A DNA stretch of 64,000 bases from positions 124,001 through 188,000 of the forward strand of contig NZ_JAMBNR010000009.1 in NCBI RefSeq assembly GCF_023715205.1, in the 5' to 3' direction. Shown here in pieces: positions 1 to 8,111 of the stretch. Position 1 is the first letter of the stretch. Each line of letters starts with the position of its first letter. The DNA is from Mesobacillus maritimus (GTDB taxonomy: Bacteria > Bacillota > Bacilli > Bacillales > Cytobacillaceae). The notes under the pieces were generated by a model that worked only from the letters and a program-made list of their open reading frames with translations, was not told where the DNA came from and did no database searches. Position numbers and translations under genes: made by a program.

Positions 1-304
1 TTTTGGTGAGATGTCCTTTTAAAAGAATGCTTGCGTAACCATTGATGCGTTTCACTTTGCAAACCTGGGACCTAAATGCAGCTGGGTCATTTTCTTTTTT
101 GGTGATAACGACTTGGACAATGACGTCGGTATGATCGCTGCAGGCTTGTTCGAAATGTTTCACATATTTTTCCTCAACAAACACTTCCATCAGCCAAGTT
201 CCGCTTTCGTCTTCTTTGTTGATGATTAAGCCTTCTTGAAAGTCAATATCGGTTAAATTGTTTTCGTCGGCAATTTGCATGGAGATCAGCCTGAATGATT
301 TCAT
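1..304 (-). CDS. YwpF-like protein (C-terminus outside window)
   Basis: Reading the minus strand from ATG at 304 gives an open frame that leaves the window at base 1, so only the first 101 residues are visible. The protein begins MKSFRLISMQIADENN and is small, soluble and acidic with no membrane segment. A strong ribosome binding site (AAGGAGGGCG) lies just upstream of the start. I call it YwpF-like from its N-terminus and because it is divergent from an ssbB gene, as ywpF lies near ssbB (ywpH) in Bacillus subtilis. The molecular function of YwpF is not known to me. The family call is moderate; the coding call is good. Confidence 0.65.
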   Translation of the reverse strand, partial: MKSFRLISMQIADENNLTDIDFQEGLIINKEDESGTWLMEVFVEEKYVKHFEQACSDHTDVIVQVVITKKENDPAAFRSQVCKVKRINGYASILLKGHLTK

Positions 305-570
305 TTGCGCCCTCCTTCTTATCAACACTCGTTTCTATTGGAAATTATAACATATGGAGAAATTGGAAAGCGAATTCACATATGTCGAAAAAAAGTTCAT
401 TTTTTGATGAAAAATGTGGAGTGGAAATTTTATGAAGTTTAAAATCAAATTTTGCGAAGAAATTGGAAATGGGTGTGGGGAAATTTGTCGTAATTTCGCG
501 TGATTTGACCATTTTACGCGAAAAGGAAAGGGTCGTAAAATAAAGCCATCCACAGGAAAGGAGATGAAAA

Positions 571-1017
571 ATGATCAACCAAGTGATTCTTGTCGGGCGG
601 CTTACACGTGACCCAGAACTGCGACATACCAGTGATGGCCGAGCGTATACGCCGATTACTTTAGCTGTAACACGACAATATCGCAATGCAAACGGTGAGA
701 TTGAAGCTGACTTTGTGCAATGTATCCTCTGGAGAAAAACCGCAGAAAACACAGTCCTCTATTGCCAAAAAGGCTCCGTCCTTGGGGTGACGGGTCGGAT
801 CCAAACTCGCCATTATGAAAATCAAGAAGGAAAGCGGGTGTATGTGACCGAAGTCGTCGCCGAGCATGTTCAATTCCTAAGTAAAAAACCAAGAGAACAA
901 CAAGTTCCGCAAAGTTCCTCTGTTCCTGACCGGAAAAGTTTGGAGCAGGAACCGGTTGAACCGAAAGTGGTTCGCAGTTCAGAGGAGGAGTTTCCAGTTG
1001 AACCGGTCCCCCGATGA
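571..1017 (+). CDS. ssbB: single-stranded DNA-binding protein, SsbB type
   Basis: An OB-fold single-stranded DNA-binding protein of 148 residues. The first ~105 residues match the SSB family: [18 protein letters not shown] at the N-terminus, then [14 protein letters not shown] and the [10 protein letters not shown] region. It would coat ssDNA during replication or natural transformation. The C-terminal tail (~45 residues) is proline- and glutamate-rich and ends in VEPVPR. It lacks the DDDLPF-type acidic tip that recruits partner proteins in the housekeeping SsbA, which supports a paralogue of the competence-associated SsbB type. B. subtilis SsbB is shorter (113 aa). The ribosome binding site GGAAAGGAG sits about 10 bases before ATG. 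A small gene overlaps its 3' end. Confidence 0.88.
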   Translation: MINQVILVGRLTRDPELRHTSDGRAYTPITLAVTRQYRNANGEIEADFVQCILWRKTAENTVLYCQKGSVLGVTGRIQTRHYENQEGKRVYVTEVVAEHVQFLSKKPREQQVPQSSSVPDRKSLEQEPVEPKVVRSSEEEFPVEPVPR

Positions 1018-1198
1018 AATGGAAGGGTTGGAAAAGCTTCTTGAAAGTTTGATTCTAATGGTGGGGCGGACCAATGAGAAAATCGACGGTCTGCAGAAAA
1101 GAGTCCACCAGCTGGAAAGAGCGGCAAAAGAGCAACAAGAGCAAAGAGTTTATCGCTTTGTTGCCGAGCCGAATAGGAAAAAGGTAAAAAGAGTGTAA
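998..1198 (+). CDS. small coiled-coil protein overlapping ssbB
   Basis: I place the start at TTG 998 because AGAGGAGGAG at 981-990 is an excellent ribosome binding site 7 bases upstream; the first ATG in frame is at 1019. This gives a 66-residue, highly charged protein. Residues ~8-45 ([20 protein letters not shown] onward) have heptad-like leucine/isoleucine spacing typical of a short coiled coil, and the C-terminus is very basic (RKKVKRV). The first 20 bases overlap the ssbB end in another frame, so the two are probably translationally coupled. I do not recognise a family. A role linked to ssDNA metabolism or competence is only a guess from position. Confidence 0.6.
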   Translation: MNRSPDEMEGLEKLLESLILMVGRTNEKIDGLQKRVHQLERAAKEQQEQRVYRFVAEPNRKKVKRV

Positions 1199-1290
1199 GA
1201 CTACTCCCCCAAATGGCTTTTCAAGATAGAGTAAAAGATCCCAAAGAGAGAAAATCAAAAACCTATCTCCAATATCCCCCCCATTTTGTG

Positions 1291-1320
1291 CCGGCTAAGG
1301 CTTTAGCCGGTGTTTTTGTT
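1291..1320 (+). terminator. intrinsic terminator after ssbB operon
   Basis: A 7-bp stem (CCGGCTA/TAGCCGG) with a 6-base loop is followed by TGTTTTTGTTTGG. It closes the ssbB-small gene transcript. Confidence 0.8.
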
Positions 1321-1360
1321 TGGTTTTGTTTGGTTTTGTGGTAGGGCTGGGGCAGGAGCT

Positions 1361-1403
1361 GGAAGAAAAATGGATGGTGCCTGGCACCATCCATTTTTCT
1401 TCC
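1361..1403. repeat. GGTGCCTGGCACC palindromic element, copy 1
   Basis: A perfect 43-base palindrome with 21-bp arms around a single central T. It contains the GGATGGTGCCTGGCACCATCC core that recurs about a dozen times in this window, all but one copy in the first 12 kb. It is the longest uninterrupted palindrome of the set and lies between the ssbB terminator and the VOC gene. Confidence 0.9.
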
Positions 1404-1469
1404 ATGAGGAGAGGAATAGACGCTGCATTGAGAGAATAGAAGGAGAGAGGATAGGAGGAGGTTTTGGGA

Positions 1470-1880
1470 GTGAGTGAAAAATTGATAAGAGTAGGAACGA
1501 CGTACTTGCCGGTCCAAGATTTGGAGCTTTCAGCTGAGTGGTATGTGTCAAAGCTAGGGGCAAAAGTGAATTACAAAGACCAAGAGAAAGCCATATTGGA
1601 TCTGGCAAATCAAAGTTTTTTTCTAGTAAAAGCGAGATCCGGGGAACAGGCTCAATTTATGGATGCCCAAGGGGACAAGCGTTTTATGCTTACTTTTGAA
1701 GTGGATGGAGAAAGTGCCTTAACCGCCTTGCATGAGGAGTTAACAGGCCTAGGGGTCCAAGTGGGGAAGATTGAAGACAGAGGTCACCCTGGGCGAAACT
1801 TTGTATTCTCCGATCCTGATGGAAATCTGTTTGATGTCTGGAGTGAATTGAGCCCTAAGTATAAAGAATGGCTCAGATGA
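1470..1880 (+). CDS. VOC/glyoxalase-fold family protein
   Basis: A 136-residue protein of the vicinal oxygen chelate superfamily (glyoxalase/bleomycin resistance/dioxygenase fold). Visible signs are YLPVQDLELSAEWYVSKLG at the N-terminus, the central HEELTGLGVQV segment and the characteristic end FVFSDPDGNLFDVWSE, where the glutamate is a typical metal ligand. The substrate cannot be told from sequence. The start is taken at GTG 1470, 9 bases after GGAGGAG; an in-frame TTG at 1464 is too close to that site. It is a single gene, bounded on both sides by the palindromic repeat, and the downstream copy with its T-run probably ends the transcript. Confidence 0.8.
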   Translation: MSEKLIRVGTTYLPVQDLELSAEWYVSKLGAKVNYKDQEKAILDLANQSFFLVKARSGEQAQFMDAQGDKRFMLTFEVDGESALTALHEELTGLGVQVGKIEDRGHPGRNFVFSDPDGNLFDVWSELSPKYKEWLR

Positions 1881-1897
1881 TGAGATGGAAAAGATTT

Positions 1898-1947
1898 GGA
1901 TGGTGCCAGGCACCTCCCAGAAAATTGGGAGGTGCCTGGCACCATCC
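1898..1947. repeat. GGTGCCTGGCACC element, inverted double copy
   Basis: Two copies face each other to make a perfect 22-bp stem with a 6-base GAAAAT loop, followed by a T-run on the plus strand. As RNA this would be a very stable hairpin and a plausible terminator for the VOC gene. Confidence 0.9.
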
Positions 1948-2056
1948 TTTTTATTGGTAATGATTGTGTGAGCTAATGAGTGGGGGTTTGTTGGGGAATC
2001 TAATACCAAGATAAATTTGATAGGCTTTTGAAATTTACTGTAGGGAGTTGTCATAT

Positions 2057-3610
2057 ATGAGCAAGGTAACCAATGTGTTTTGGATTTCACTTGTGATTGC
2101 AAGTGCGTTTGTGATTTGGGGTGTCGTTGCCCCGGTGCAATTAGGGGAAATGATGGGGGTTGCGAAGGCGTTCTTTTTAGAAACGTTTGGCTGGTTTTAT
2201 CAATTGTCCGCAACGTTTTTCTTGGTCTTTTCGTTATTCTTAATTTTTAGCAAATACGGCAAAATTAAATTAGGAAAGGACGAAGATAAACCACAGTTTA
2301 AACGCCCCACTTGGTTTGCGATGTTATTTAGTGCCGGGATGGGGATTGGGCTTCTCTTTTACGGAGTTTCCGAACCGATTTCTCACTTTGCTCTCCCGCC
2401 GGTTGGAGAAGGTGGGACATCGGAAGCAGCGATTGTTGCCTTGAGATACACTTATTTACACTGGGGCTTCCATGCTTGGGCCATCTACTCGGTCATTGCG
2501 CTTGTCCTGGCCTATTACAAGTTTCGTAAAGACAAGCCAGGGTTAATGAGTGCGACCTTGACACCGTTGTTAGGCAAGCGAGCAAATGGGCCGCTTGGAA
2601 CGACCATTGATGTGGTTGCTGTATTCGCGACAATATTTGGGGTGGCAGCGTCTCTAGGTTTAGGTGCTGCGCAAATCAACGGCGGCTTAAATTATGTCGC
2701 GGGAGTGCCAAACAGTTTTCCCGTTCAGCTTATTATTATTGCGATTGTTACCGTTCTATTTATGTTATCGGCGACAACTGGCTTGAATAAAGGTATTAAG
2801 TATTTGAGCAATGCAAATCTAATTTTAGCGGTAATTTTACTTTTTACGTTCCTCATTTTGTCGCCGACTGGATTTGTGCTTGATTTGTTTGTGACAACCC
2901 TGGGTAGTTATGTACAAAATCTGCCGAGCATGGGATTGCGTTTGTCGCCGTTTAATCAGGAACGAGCGACGTGGATTCAAGATTGGACGATTTTCTACTG
3001 GGCATGGTGGATTGCCTGGGCGCCGTTCGTTGGAACGTTTATTGCTCGGGTGTCTAAAGGACGAACAGTAAGAGAATTTATGATTGCCGTTCTGGTGATT
3101 CCAACCTTGGTTTGTGCGTTCTGGTTTAGCGTGTTTGGTGGAACCGCCATATATTTTGACTTTTTTGAAGGAGCGAATATCGCCGGGGAAAATCTTGAGA
3201 CCGCGTTGTTTGCCGTCTTTAATCTGCTGCCGTTATCAGGGGTATTGATTGTCGTCACGTTGGTGTTGATTTCCACCTTTTTCATTACCTCTGCAGACTC
3301 AGCTACATTCGTGCTCGGAATTCAGACGACGCGCGGAGATGCTGACCCGCCGAACTTTGTGAAAGTCATCTGGGGACTATTTTTATCAGCTTCAGCCATT
3401 GTCTTGATGCTCTCAGGTGGACTTGATGCGATGCAAACTGCGATTATCGTCAGCGCGTTTCCGTTGACATTCGTCTTGTTCGGGATGGCGTTCTCGGTGT
3501 TAAAAGACTTTCAGAAAGAAATACCTGCAAAAGTTCGAGCGAAAGAGTCAGCGAAAAAGCGGTCTAGAGTCATCAAGCGGGATGATGAACCTGATCCGGA
3601 TCCCGTGTAG
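2057..3610 (+). CDS. BCCT-family glycine betaine/choline-type transporter
   Basis: A 517-residue integral membrane protein with about 12 transmembrane helices. It belongs to the betaine/carnitine/choline transporter family, sodium-coupled uptake of quaternary ammonium osmolytes (OpuD/BetP type). Diagnostic stretches are MGIGLLFYGVSEPISHF in the early helices and FYWAWWIAWAPFVGTFIARV, the family tryptophan signature, followed by SKGRTVREF. The short charged C-terminal tail (KRSRVIKRDDEPDPDPV) could serve in osmosensing as in BetP, but this is inference. ATG 2057 is chosen because TAGGGAG lies 9 bases upstream; an in-frame TTG at 2048 abuts that site. A second BCCT transporter is at 34.6-36.1 kb, which suggests a habitat with osmotic stress. 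Confidence 0.9.
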   Translation: MSKVTNVFWISLVIASAFVIWGVVAPVQLGEMMGVAKAFFLETFGWFYQLSATFFLVFSLFLIFSKYGKIKLGKDEDKPQFKRPTWFAMLFSAGMGIGLLFYGVSEPISHFALPPVGEGGTSEAAIVALRYTYLHWGFHAWAIYSVIALVLAYYKFRKDKPGLMSATLTPLLGKRANGPLGTTIDVVAVFATIFGVAASLGLGAAQINGGLNYVAGVPNSFPVQLIIIAIVTVLFMLSATTGLNKGIKYLSNANLILAVILLFTFLILSPTGFVLDLFVTTLGSYVQNLPSMGLRLSPFNQERATWIQDWTIFYWAWWIAWAPFVGTFIARVSKGRTVREFMIAVLVIPTLVCAFWFSVFGGTAIYFDFFEGANIAGENLETALFAVFNLLPLSGVLIVVTLVLISTFFITSADSATFVLGIQTTRGDADPPNFVKVIWGLFLSASAIVLMLSGGLDAMQTAIIVSAFPLTFVLFGMAFSVLKDFQKEIPAKVRAKESAKKRSRVIKRDDEPDPDPV

Positions 3611-3631
3611 GGACTGAAATGGAAATTGTCT

Positions 3632-3652
3632 GGATGGTGCCTGGCACCTTCC
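3632..3652. repeat. GGTGCCTGGCACC element, copy after BCCT gene
   Basis: GGATGGTGCCTGGCACCTTCC, 22 bases after the BCCT stop codon. The right arm has one mismatch (TTCC for ATCC). Confidence 0.85.
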
Positions 3653-3849
3653 AATATTTGGGTTTAATATTAGGAGTTATACGAAAGAACGAGAAACTGC
3701 AGGAGAGAGACGCTAGAAAAGGTTTTTTTCGAGGCTAATTTGATTGCAACATTAGGCCTATTTTTTGCCTTTTTTTATTAAAAAGTCGAGTTTGGTCTAA
3801 AATGGGAATAGTCAACTCTTGAAAATTTCCAGGTGTTAGGAGTAGCAGA

Positions 3850-4314
3850 ATGAAATTAAAGCGTCCGATGAAGTATTATCTCCTGCGGTTGTTTCGTTTG
3901 AATGCAAGTCCTCATCAAGTTGCGATGGGATTAACTTTAGGATTTGTGCCAAATTGGTTTCCAACGTTCGGGTTAGGACTGGCGGTATCGGCAGGGTTAG
4001 CCAAGCTAACGAATGCAAATATCATTGCTGCTGTGATCGGTGGGTTAATTGGGACTCCTTTGTGGCCGTTACTTTTTCTGCAGAATTTCAAAGTGGGAAG
4101 TTTTTTTAATGGTCAAACCAGTATTGTTGATGAATTGGAGAGTATGGAATACACAGAAGTAGTAAGCGACACCTTAAGTAGCCTCCAATCGGGGAGTTTA
4201 CAATTTCTAGTGGGGGCCTTGACCAATGTCCTCATTACCTCGCTTTTTCTCTATTTCATTGTGTATATCTTATTTAAGAAATACCGACGTAGCATTTTAG
4301 CAAAACTAAAATAA
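3850..4314 (+). CDS. DUF2062 family membrane protein
   Basis: A 154-residue protein with a basic N-terminus (MKLKRPMKYYLLRLFRL) followed by the DUF2062 pattern: SPHQVAMGLTLGFVPNWFPT, a glycine-rich hydrophobic stretch, and NIIAAVIGGLIGTPLWPLLF. There are about three transmembrane helices, the last near residues 117-145, and a basic C-terminus. The role of DUF2062 proteins is not established. ATG 3850 has TAGGAGT about 6 bases upstream. It stands alone between two copies of the intergenic palindrome. Confidence 0.8.
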   Translation: MKLKRPMKYYLLRLFRLNASPHQVAMGLTLGFVPNWFPTFGLGLAVSAGLAKLTNANIIAAVIGGLIGTPLWPLLFLQNFKVGSFFNGQTSIVDELESMEYTEVVSDTLSSLQSGSLQFLVGALTNVLITSLFLYFIVYILFKKYRRSILAKLK

Positions 4315-4321
4315 ATGGTTA

Positions 4322-4363
4322 GCCAGGCGCCATCCAGTTTCTGGATGGTGCCTGGCACCTTCC
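4322..4363. repeat. GGTGCCTGGCACC element, inverted double copy
   Basis: Two elements in inverted orientation form a 16-bp stem (one G-T pair) with a TTT loop, beginning 7 bases after the DUF2062 stop and followed by TCCTTTTATTTT. It probably acts as this gene's terminator. Confidence 0.85.
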
Positions 4364-4650
4364 TTTTATTTTCCAGTTTTATTCTTATGGTTGGACAGTG
4401 ACCAGGAAAGCGTGGAGAATGGTAGGGGGTATGTTTTTTTTATTAAACGATATTTCACTGAACGCTGGAAGGTTTGTATTATCACGATTACATAAGGTAT
4501 TTAAAGTTCGAATAGGAGAATCTCAGAATCAACCATTAGGAAAAGGAAGCGATAACTTCTAAGTATGTGGCCTGGTGGAATTTATTTTGATGTCTTACGT
4601 GAGAGGGGTGAGGATCCCGTTCACTTCAAATATGGAAGGGGAAGAATAAG
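4364..4650. other. intergenic region without recognised gene
   Basis: About 290 bases between the DUF2062 gene and the MBL gene. I see no convincing open frame, structured RNA or repeat. The region presumably holds the promoter of the MBL gene, whose ribosome binding site GGAAGGGGAAG lies just before 4651. Confidence 0.5.
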
Positions 4651-5514
4651 ATGCAACAAATCAAGAGAATCGGAGAGCGATTTTGGTACCAAACGCAAGT
4701 AGCTGAGACTGACCGGCCTGTACTGGGAATGGTGGTGGGGAATGAGCGCACACTCATGATCGATGCAGGAAATTCAGAGAAACATGCGCAATTATTTTTA
4801 GATGAGATGAAAAGCCAGGGGGTGCCGAGGCCAGATGTTGTGGCGTTAACACATGCGCATTGGGACCATATATTTGGGCTGCCAGTTGTAAACAACATCC
4901 CATCAATCGCTCACACGAAAACAAAACAAGAAATGGCAAAACTCATTCCGCTTTCATGGTCAAATGAGGCCATTGATGAACGAGTCGAGGCGGGGACGGA
5001 GATTGAGTTTTGCGCTACAGCGATTAAAAAAGAATTTCCGGATGAAAGAGACATCAAGATTGTGTTGCCGATGATAACTTTTGATACGAAGATGGAGATT
5101 GACCTTGGCGGCGTGACCTGTATTTTGCAACATGTCGGTGGAGATCACGCAGGAGATTCAGTCGTTGTTTTTATCAAAGAAGAAAAAATTCTGTTCCTCG
5201 GAGACAGCATTTATTGCAATATGTATGCGCCGAAATGGAATTATACTGTGGAGAAGACGCGGGCGCTGGTGGAACAGTTGATGAAGTTTGATGCGGACAC
5301 TTATATTCTTTCACACTCAGGAGTGATCTCTAGAGATGAATTTGAACAGGAGATGGCCGTCTTTAGGGAAATAGGGGACCTTACGGAGCAGTTTGAGGGC
5401 GATGAGGGAAAAGTAAAGCAGGAATACGAGAGTCGCCTGGGCAGGGAGTTAAACGAAGGAGAACTAGAAACCATTCAGTATTTTGTTAATGGCTGGAGTC
5501 TTTATAACGTATGA
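4651..5514 (+). CDS. MBL-fold metallo-hydrolase
   Basis: A 287-residue metallo-beta-lactamase-fold hydrolase. The binuclear metal site is visible as ALTHAHWDHIFG (residues ~66-77), then the histidine in LQHVGGDHAGDSVVV, the aspartate in ILFLGDSIY and a distal histidine in YILSHSG. The length fits a soluble cytoplasmic enzyme with an alpha-helical C-terminal extension (~residues 215-287) that also occurs in MBL enzymes followed by a small HTH-like tail. The substrate is not deducible; candidates range from thioesters to lactones. It has its own ribosome binding site and appears to be monocistronic. Confidence 0.85.
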   Translation: MQQIKRIGERFWYQTQVAETDRPVLGMVVGNERTLMIDAGNSEKHAQLFLDEMKSQGVPRPDVVALTHAHWDHIFGLPVVNNIPSIAHTKTKQEMAKLIPLSWSNEAIDERVEAGTEIEFCATAIKKEFPDERDIKIVLPMITFDTKMEIDLGGVTCILQHVGGDHAGDSVVVFIKEEKILFLGDSIYCNMYAPKWNYTVEKTRALVEQLMKFDADTYILSHSGVISRDEFEQEMAVFREIGDLTEQFEGDEGKVKQEYESRLGRELNEGELETIQYFVNGWSLYNV

Positions 5515-5579
5515 TGTTTGAAAAGCTGGGCCAACGGGGAGTATAGTTCAGCGTTTTAACTTCGAATTGGGAATTTACT

Positions 5580-5597
5580 GGATGGTGCCTGGCACCT
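5580..5597. repeat. GGTGCCTGGCACC element
   Basis: GGATGGTGCCTGGCACCT between the MBL and Nudix genes; the right arm is shortened. Confidence 0.8.
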
Positions 5598-5684
5598 AAC
5601 AATATTATCCATTTGTCCAAGTCAAAGTAAGAGCTCGTTCCATATAATAAAGGAGAAGGCTAAACAGTAAAGGTTGGGTGTTAA

Positions 5685-6152
5685 GTGGGTTATATCGAAG
5701 ATTTACGGAAAATTGTTGGGCACCGCCCGTTAATTCTGGTCGGTGCAGTGGCGGTGATTGTGGACGAGTTCGGACGGATTTTGCTAGAAGAGAGAAAGTT
5801 TCCAAAAAACACGTGGGGATTGCCTGGTGGTTTGATGGAACTTGGGGAATCGACGGAAGATGTTGCTCGGCGTGAAGTGTTTGAAGAAACAGGGCTTACA
5901 GTTAAGGACCTTAAGCTGATCAATGTATATTCAGGGAAGAACCATTTTTCGGTTGCTGAAAACGGGGATGAGTTTTATATCGTGACCATCGCTTATTCGA
6001 CAGATCAATTTGAAGGTGAAATCACAGTGGATAAAAATGAATCTGTCTCGATTGCGTTTGTCGACCCAGAGAACCTCCCTACAAAAATGATAAAAAGTCA
6101 TAAAGCGATTATTGAAGAGTATCTACGGAAGCAGAACGAGGCGGAGAGTTAA
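5685..6152 (+). CDS. Nudix hydrolase
   Basis: A 155-residue Nudix enzyme, hydrolysing a nucleoside diphosphate linked to another group. The Nudix box is complete: GGLMELGE, then REVFEETGL, matching GX5EX7REUXEEXGU at residues ~45-67. Upstream is the usual start of the fold (PLILVGAVAVIVDEFGRIL) and the C-terminal helix ends LRKQNEAES. The substrate is unknown. The start GTG 5685 follows a modest AAGGTTGGG about 7 bases upstream and gives MGYIEDLRKIVG, a beginning common to small Bacillus Nudix proteins. It is flanked by palindromic repeats on both sides. Confidence 0.85.
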   Translation: MGYIEDLRKIVGHRPLILVGAVAVIVDEFGRILLEERKFPKNTWGLPGGLMELGESTEDVARREVFEETGLTVKDLKLINVYSGKNHFSVAENGDEFYIVTIAYSTDQFEGEITVDKNESVSIAFVDPENLPTKMIKSHKAIIEEYLRKQNEAES

Positions 6153-6165
6153 AATTGGAAAAGAA

Positions 6166-6190
6166 CTGGATGGTGCCTGGCACCTTCCAG
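6166..6190. repeat. GGTGCCTGGCACC element
   Basis: CTGGATGGTGCCTGGCACCTTCCAG, a near-perfect palindrome 14 bases after the Nudix stop. Confidence 0.85.
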
Positions 6191-6308
6191 AGAATTGGGA
6201 TTTAGCTAGTTGTTTTTGATACTAGTGGGTATATGATTTTGGACTATTATGATTGGTTATAAGGTTCTGTTGAAAGAGAAATAGCAATAACGACAAAGGG
6301 GATGTAGT

Positions 6309-7307
6309 ATGAATTTAGCGCAGTTTCCACGGCGGCGTTACACACCAGAGTTTACGCCGCTTGAACATTTGCCTCATTTCTCCAAGGCTCTCGGTGGGCC
6401 ATCGATTTATTTTAAGCGTGATGACCTATTGGGACTGACCGCTGGGGGGAATAAGACGAGAAAGTTGGAGTTTCTAATCGCGGATGCGCTTCAAAAAGGG
6501 GCGGATACGATTATTACAAGTGGTGCCATTCAATCAAATCATTGCCGCTTAACGCTTTCTGCGGCTGTGAAGGAAGATATGAAATGCATTCTTGTCCTTG
6601 AAGAGGGCGTCACACCAAATATGGATCCGGAGTTTAACGGCAATTATTTTCTTTATCATCTACTTGGAGCGGAGAACATCAAAATCGTACCTCATGGGAC
6701 GGATTTAAACAAAGAAATGCAAAAGCTCGGAGAGAAAGTGAAAGACGAAGGGCGCAACCCATACATCATCCCTGTTGGTGGGAGTAATTTTATTGGGGCG
6801 AAAGGATATGCTGCCTGTGCTCAAGAAATTCTTGCTCAGACGTTTGACCAAAACATCAATTTGAGTACGGTTGTTTGTGTGAGTGGAAGCGGGGGCATGC
6901 ATGCCGGCTTGGTGACTGGGTTTCAGGGACTGCAAAGCAATATTCCGGTTATTGGCATCAACGTGAGTCGAGGCAAGCCTGAACAGGAAGAAAAAGTGTA
7001 CAAGCTCGTCAAAGAAACGGCTGCCCATGTTGGCATGCCGTATGAAATTCCACGTGAGGCGATTACTTGTTTCGAGGAGTATGTGGGACCAGGTTACGCG
7101 CTGCCAACACCTGAAATGGTTGAAGCGGTCCAGCTTGTCGCGAAAACAGAAGGAATTCTGTTGGATCCAGTTTACACGGGGAAGGCCGTTGCCGGTTTGA
7201 TCGATCTCATCCGCAAAGGCATCTTCAAAAAAGACGACCATATCCTCTTCGTCCACTCTGGTGGATCACCAGCGCTTTACGCGAATACCGATTTGTTTAA
7301 AAGTTAG
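6309..7307 (+). CDS. dcyD: D-cysteine desulfhydrase (PLP-dependent)
   Basis: A 332-residue PLP enzyme of the tryptophan synthase beta/ACC deaminase fold. The PLP lysine is in the GGNKTRKLEF motif near residue 52, followed by SGAIQSNHCRLT, which binds the cofactor and substrate carboxylate, and a phosphate-binding glycine loop in VCVSGSGGMHAG. The combination fits D-cysteine desulfhydrase, which converts D-cysteine to pyruvate, H2S and ammonia, more than ACC deaminase, though substrate choice within this family is not certain from sequence. ATG 6309 follows AAAGGGGATG. Its position near a TauE-type exporter and far upstream of cystine transporter tcyP hints at sulfur amino acid metabolism, but there is no operon link. 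Confidence 0.85.
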   Translation: MNLAQFPRRRYTPEFTPLEHLPHFSKALGGPSIYFKRDDLLGLTAGGNKTRKLEFLIADALQKGADTIITSGAIQSNHCRLTLSAAVKEDMKCILVLEEGVTPNMDPEFNGNYFLYHLLGAENIKIVPHGTDLNKEMQKLGEKVKDEGRNPYIIPVGGSNFIGAKGYAACAQEILAQTFDQNINLSTVVCVSGSGGMHAGLVTGFQGLQSNIPVIGINVSRGKPEQEEKVYKLVKETAAHVGMPYEIPREAITCFEEYVGPGYALPTPEMVEAVQLVAKTEGILLDPVYTGKAVAGLIDLIRKGIFKKDDHILFVHSGGSPALYANTDLFKS

Positions 7308-7327
7308 GAATGTAATATGGAAATTAG

Positions 7328-7352
7328 TTGGATGGTGCCTGGCACCATCCAA
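7328..7352. repeat. GGTGCCTGGCACC element
   Basis: A perfect 25-base palindrome (TTGGATGGTGCC-T-GGCACCATCCAA) directly between dcyD and the next gene. Confidence 0.88.
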
Positions 7353-7382
7353 TTCTTTTCCAGCTAAAAGGGAGTGGTTGCT

Positions 7383-8066
7383 GTGAAGAATAATTCGACG
7401 AAAACAGTGGTGGAGAAATTAAGCTTTAAGAAGTTTCCGACCAAGGTGATTTTGAACATCCCAGAGGATGTAAAGGACTTTGAAGAAGTGGAATTTGACA
7501 CTTCGATCAAAAAGGAAAAATATGATTTAATGTTTGTGTTTATTTATACCCTCGGTGACTTTAAACAATATTTGCAAGATGTCGTGAACAAGGACTTGCT
7601 CAACGATAATGGGTATTTATATTTTGCATATCCGAAAAAGAACAATAAAAAGTACAATCAATACATAGAGCGAGATGCGATTTACAGTGCAGATCATTAT
7701 AACGAGGAAGGCTTTGTTCATAACAGTTTGTTGAAGTTTTCGAAAATGGCCAGCTTCAATGAAGTGTTTACCGTTGTGGGGATGAAACAAACTCCGGCTA
7801 AAAAAGCGAAAAAGCCATCAACGAAGGCAAGTCAATGTGTCGATGATTATATTGAAAAAGTGGATGACCTGAAAGAGCATTGGAAGGAAAACGAAGAGGT
7901 TTTAAACCTTTATAGTGAATTAACGCCAGGCTATCAAAAGGACTGGGCGCGTTATGTTTATAGCGCCAAGCGAAAAGAAACCCAGGAAAAACGCCTCAAA
8001 GACATGGAAATGGTTCTAAAAGAAGGCTATAAAACAATGGACCTTTACCGACTAAGAGGAAGATAA
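7383..8066 (+). CDS. two-domain protein: DUF3052-like plus YdeI-like C-terminus
   Basis: A 227-residue soluble protein. The N-terminal ~125 residues (DLMFVFIYTLGDFKQYLQDV ... GYLYFAYPKKNNKKY ... EVFTVVGMKQ) resemble DUF3052-type domains. A lysine-rich linker (TPAKKAKKPSTKAS) leads to a C-terminal segment with the YdeI/OmpD-associated signature: the stretch from LYSELTPGYQKDWARYVYSA through KRKETQEKRL. GTG 7383 is chosen because AAAAGGGAG lies 8 bases upstream; GTG 7374 overlaps that site. Neither domain has a defined biochemical role that I know. A repeat begins two bases after the stop codon. Confidence 0.7.
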   Translation: MKNNSTKTVVEKLSFKKFPTKVILNIPEDVKDFEEVEFDTSIKKEKYDLMFVFIYTLGDFKQYLQDVVNKDLLNDNGYLYFAYPKKNNKKYNQYIERDAIYSADHYNEEGFVHNSLLKFSKMASFNEVFTVVGMKQTPAKKAKKPSTKASQCVDDYIEKVDDLKEHWKENEEVLNLYSELTPGYQKDWARYVYSAKRKETQEKRLKDMEMVLKEGYKTMDLYRLRGR

Positions 8067-8067
8067 T

Positions 8068-8088
8068 GGGAGGTGCCAGGCACCATCC
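8068..8088. repeat. GGTGCCAGGCACC element between adjacent genes
   Basis: GGGAGGTGCCAGGCACCATCC fills nearly the whole 45-base gap between the DUF3052/YdeI gene and the TauE gene. Confidence 0.85.
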
Positions 8089-8111
8089 AGTTTTCTGGAA
8101 ATGAGGGGATT

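Noticed and set aside
8073-8111. Upstream GTG start for the TauE gene at 8073
   Set aside because: It lies inside the palindromic repeat, without a ribosome binding site; ATG 8112 is better supported.
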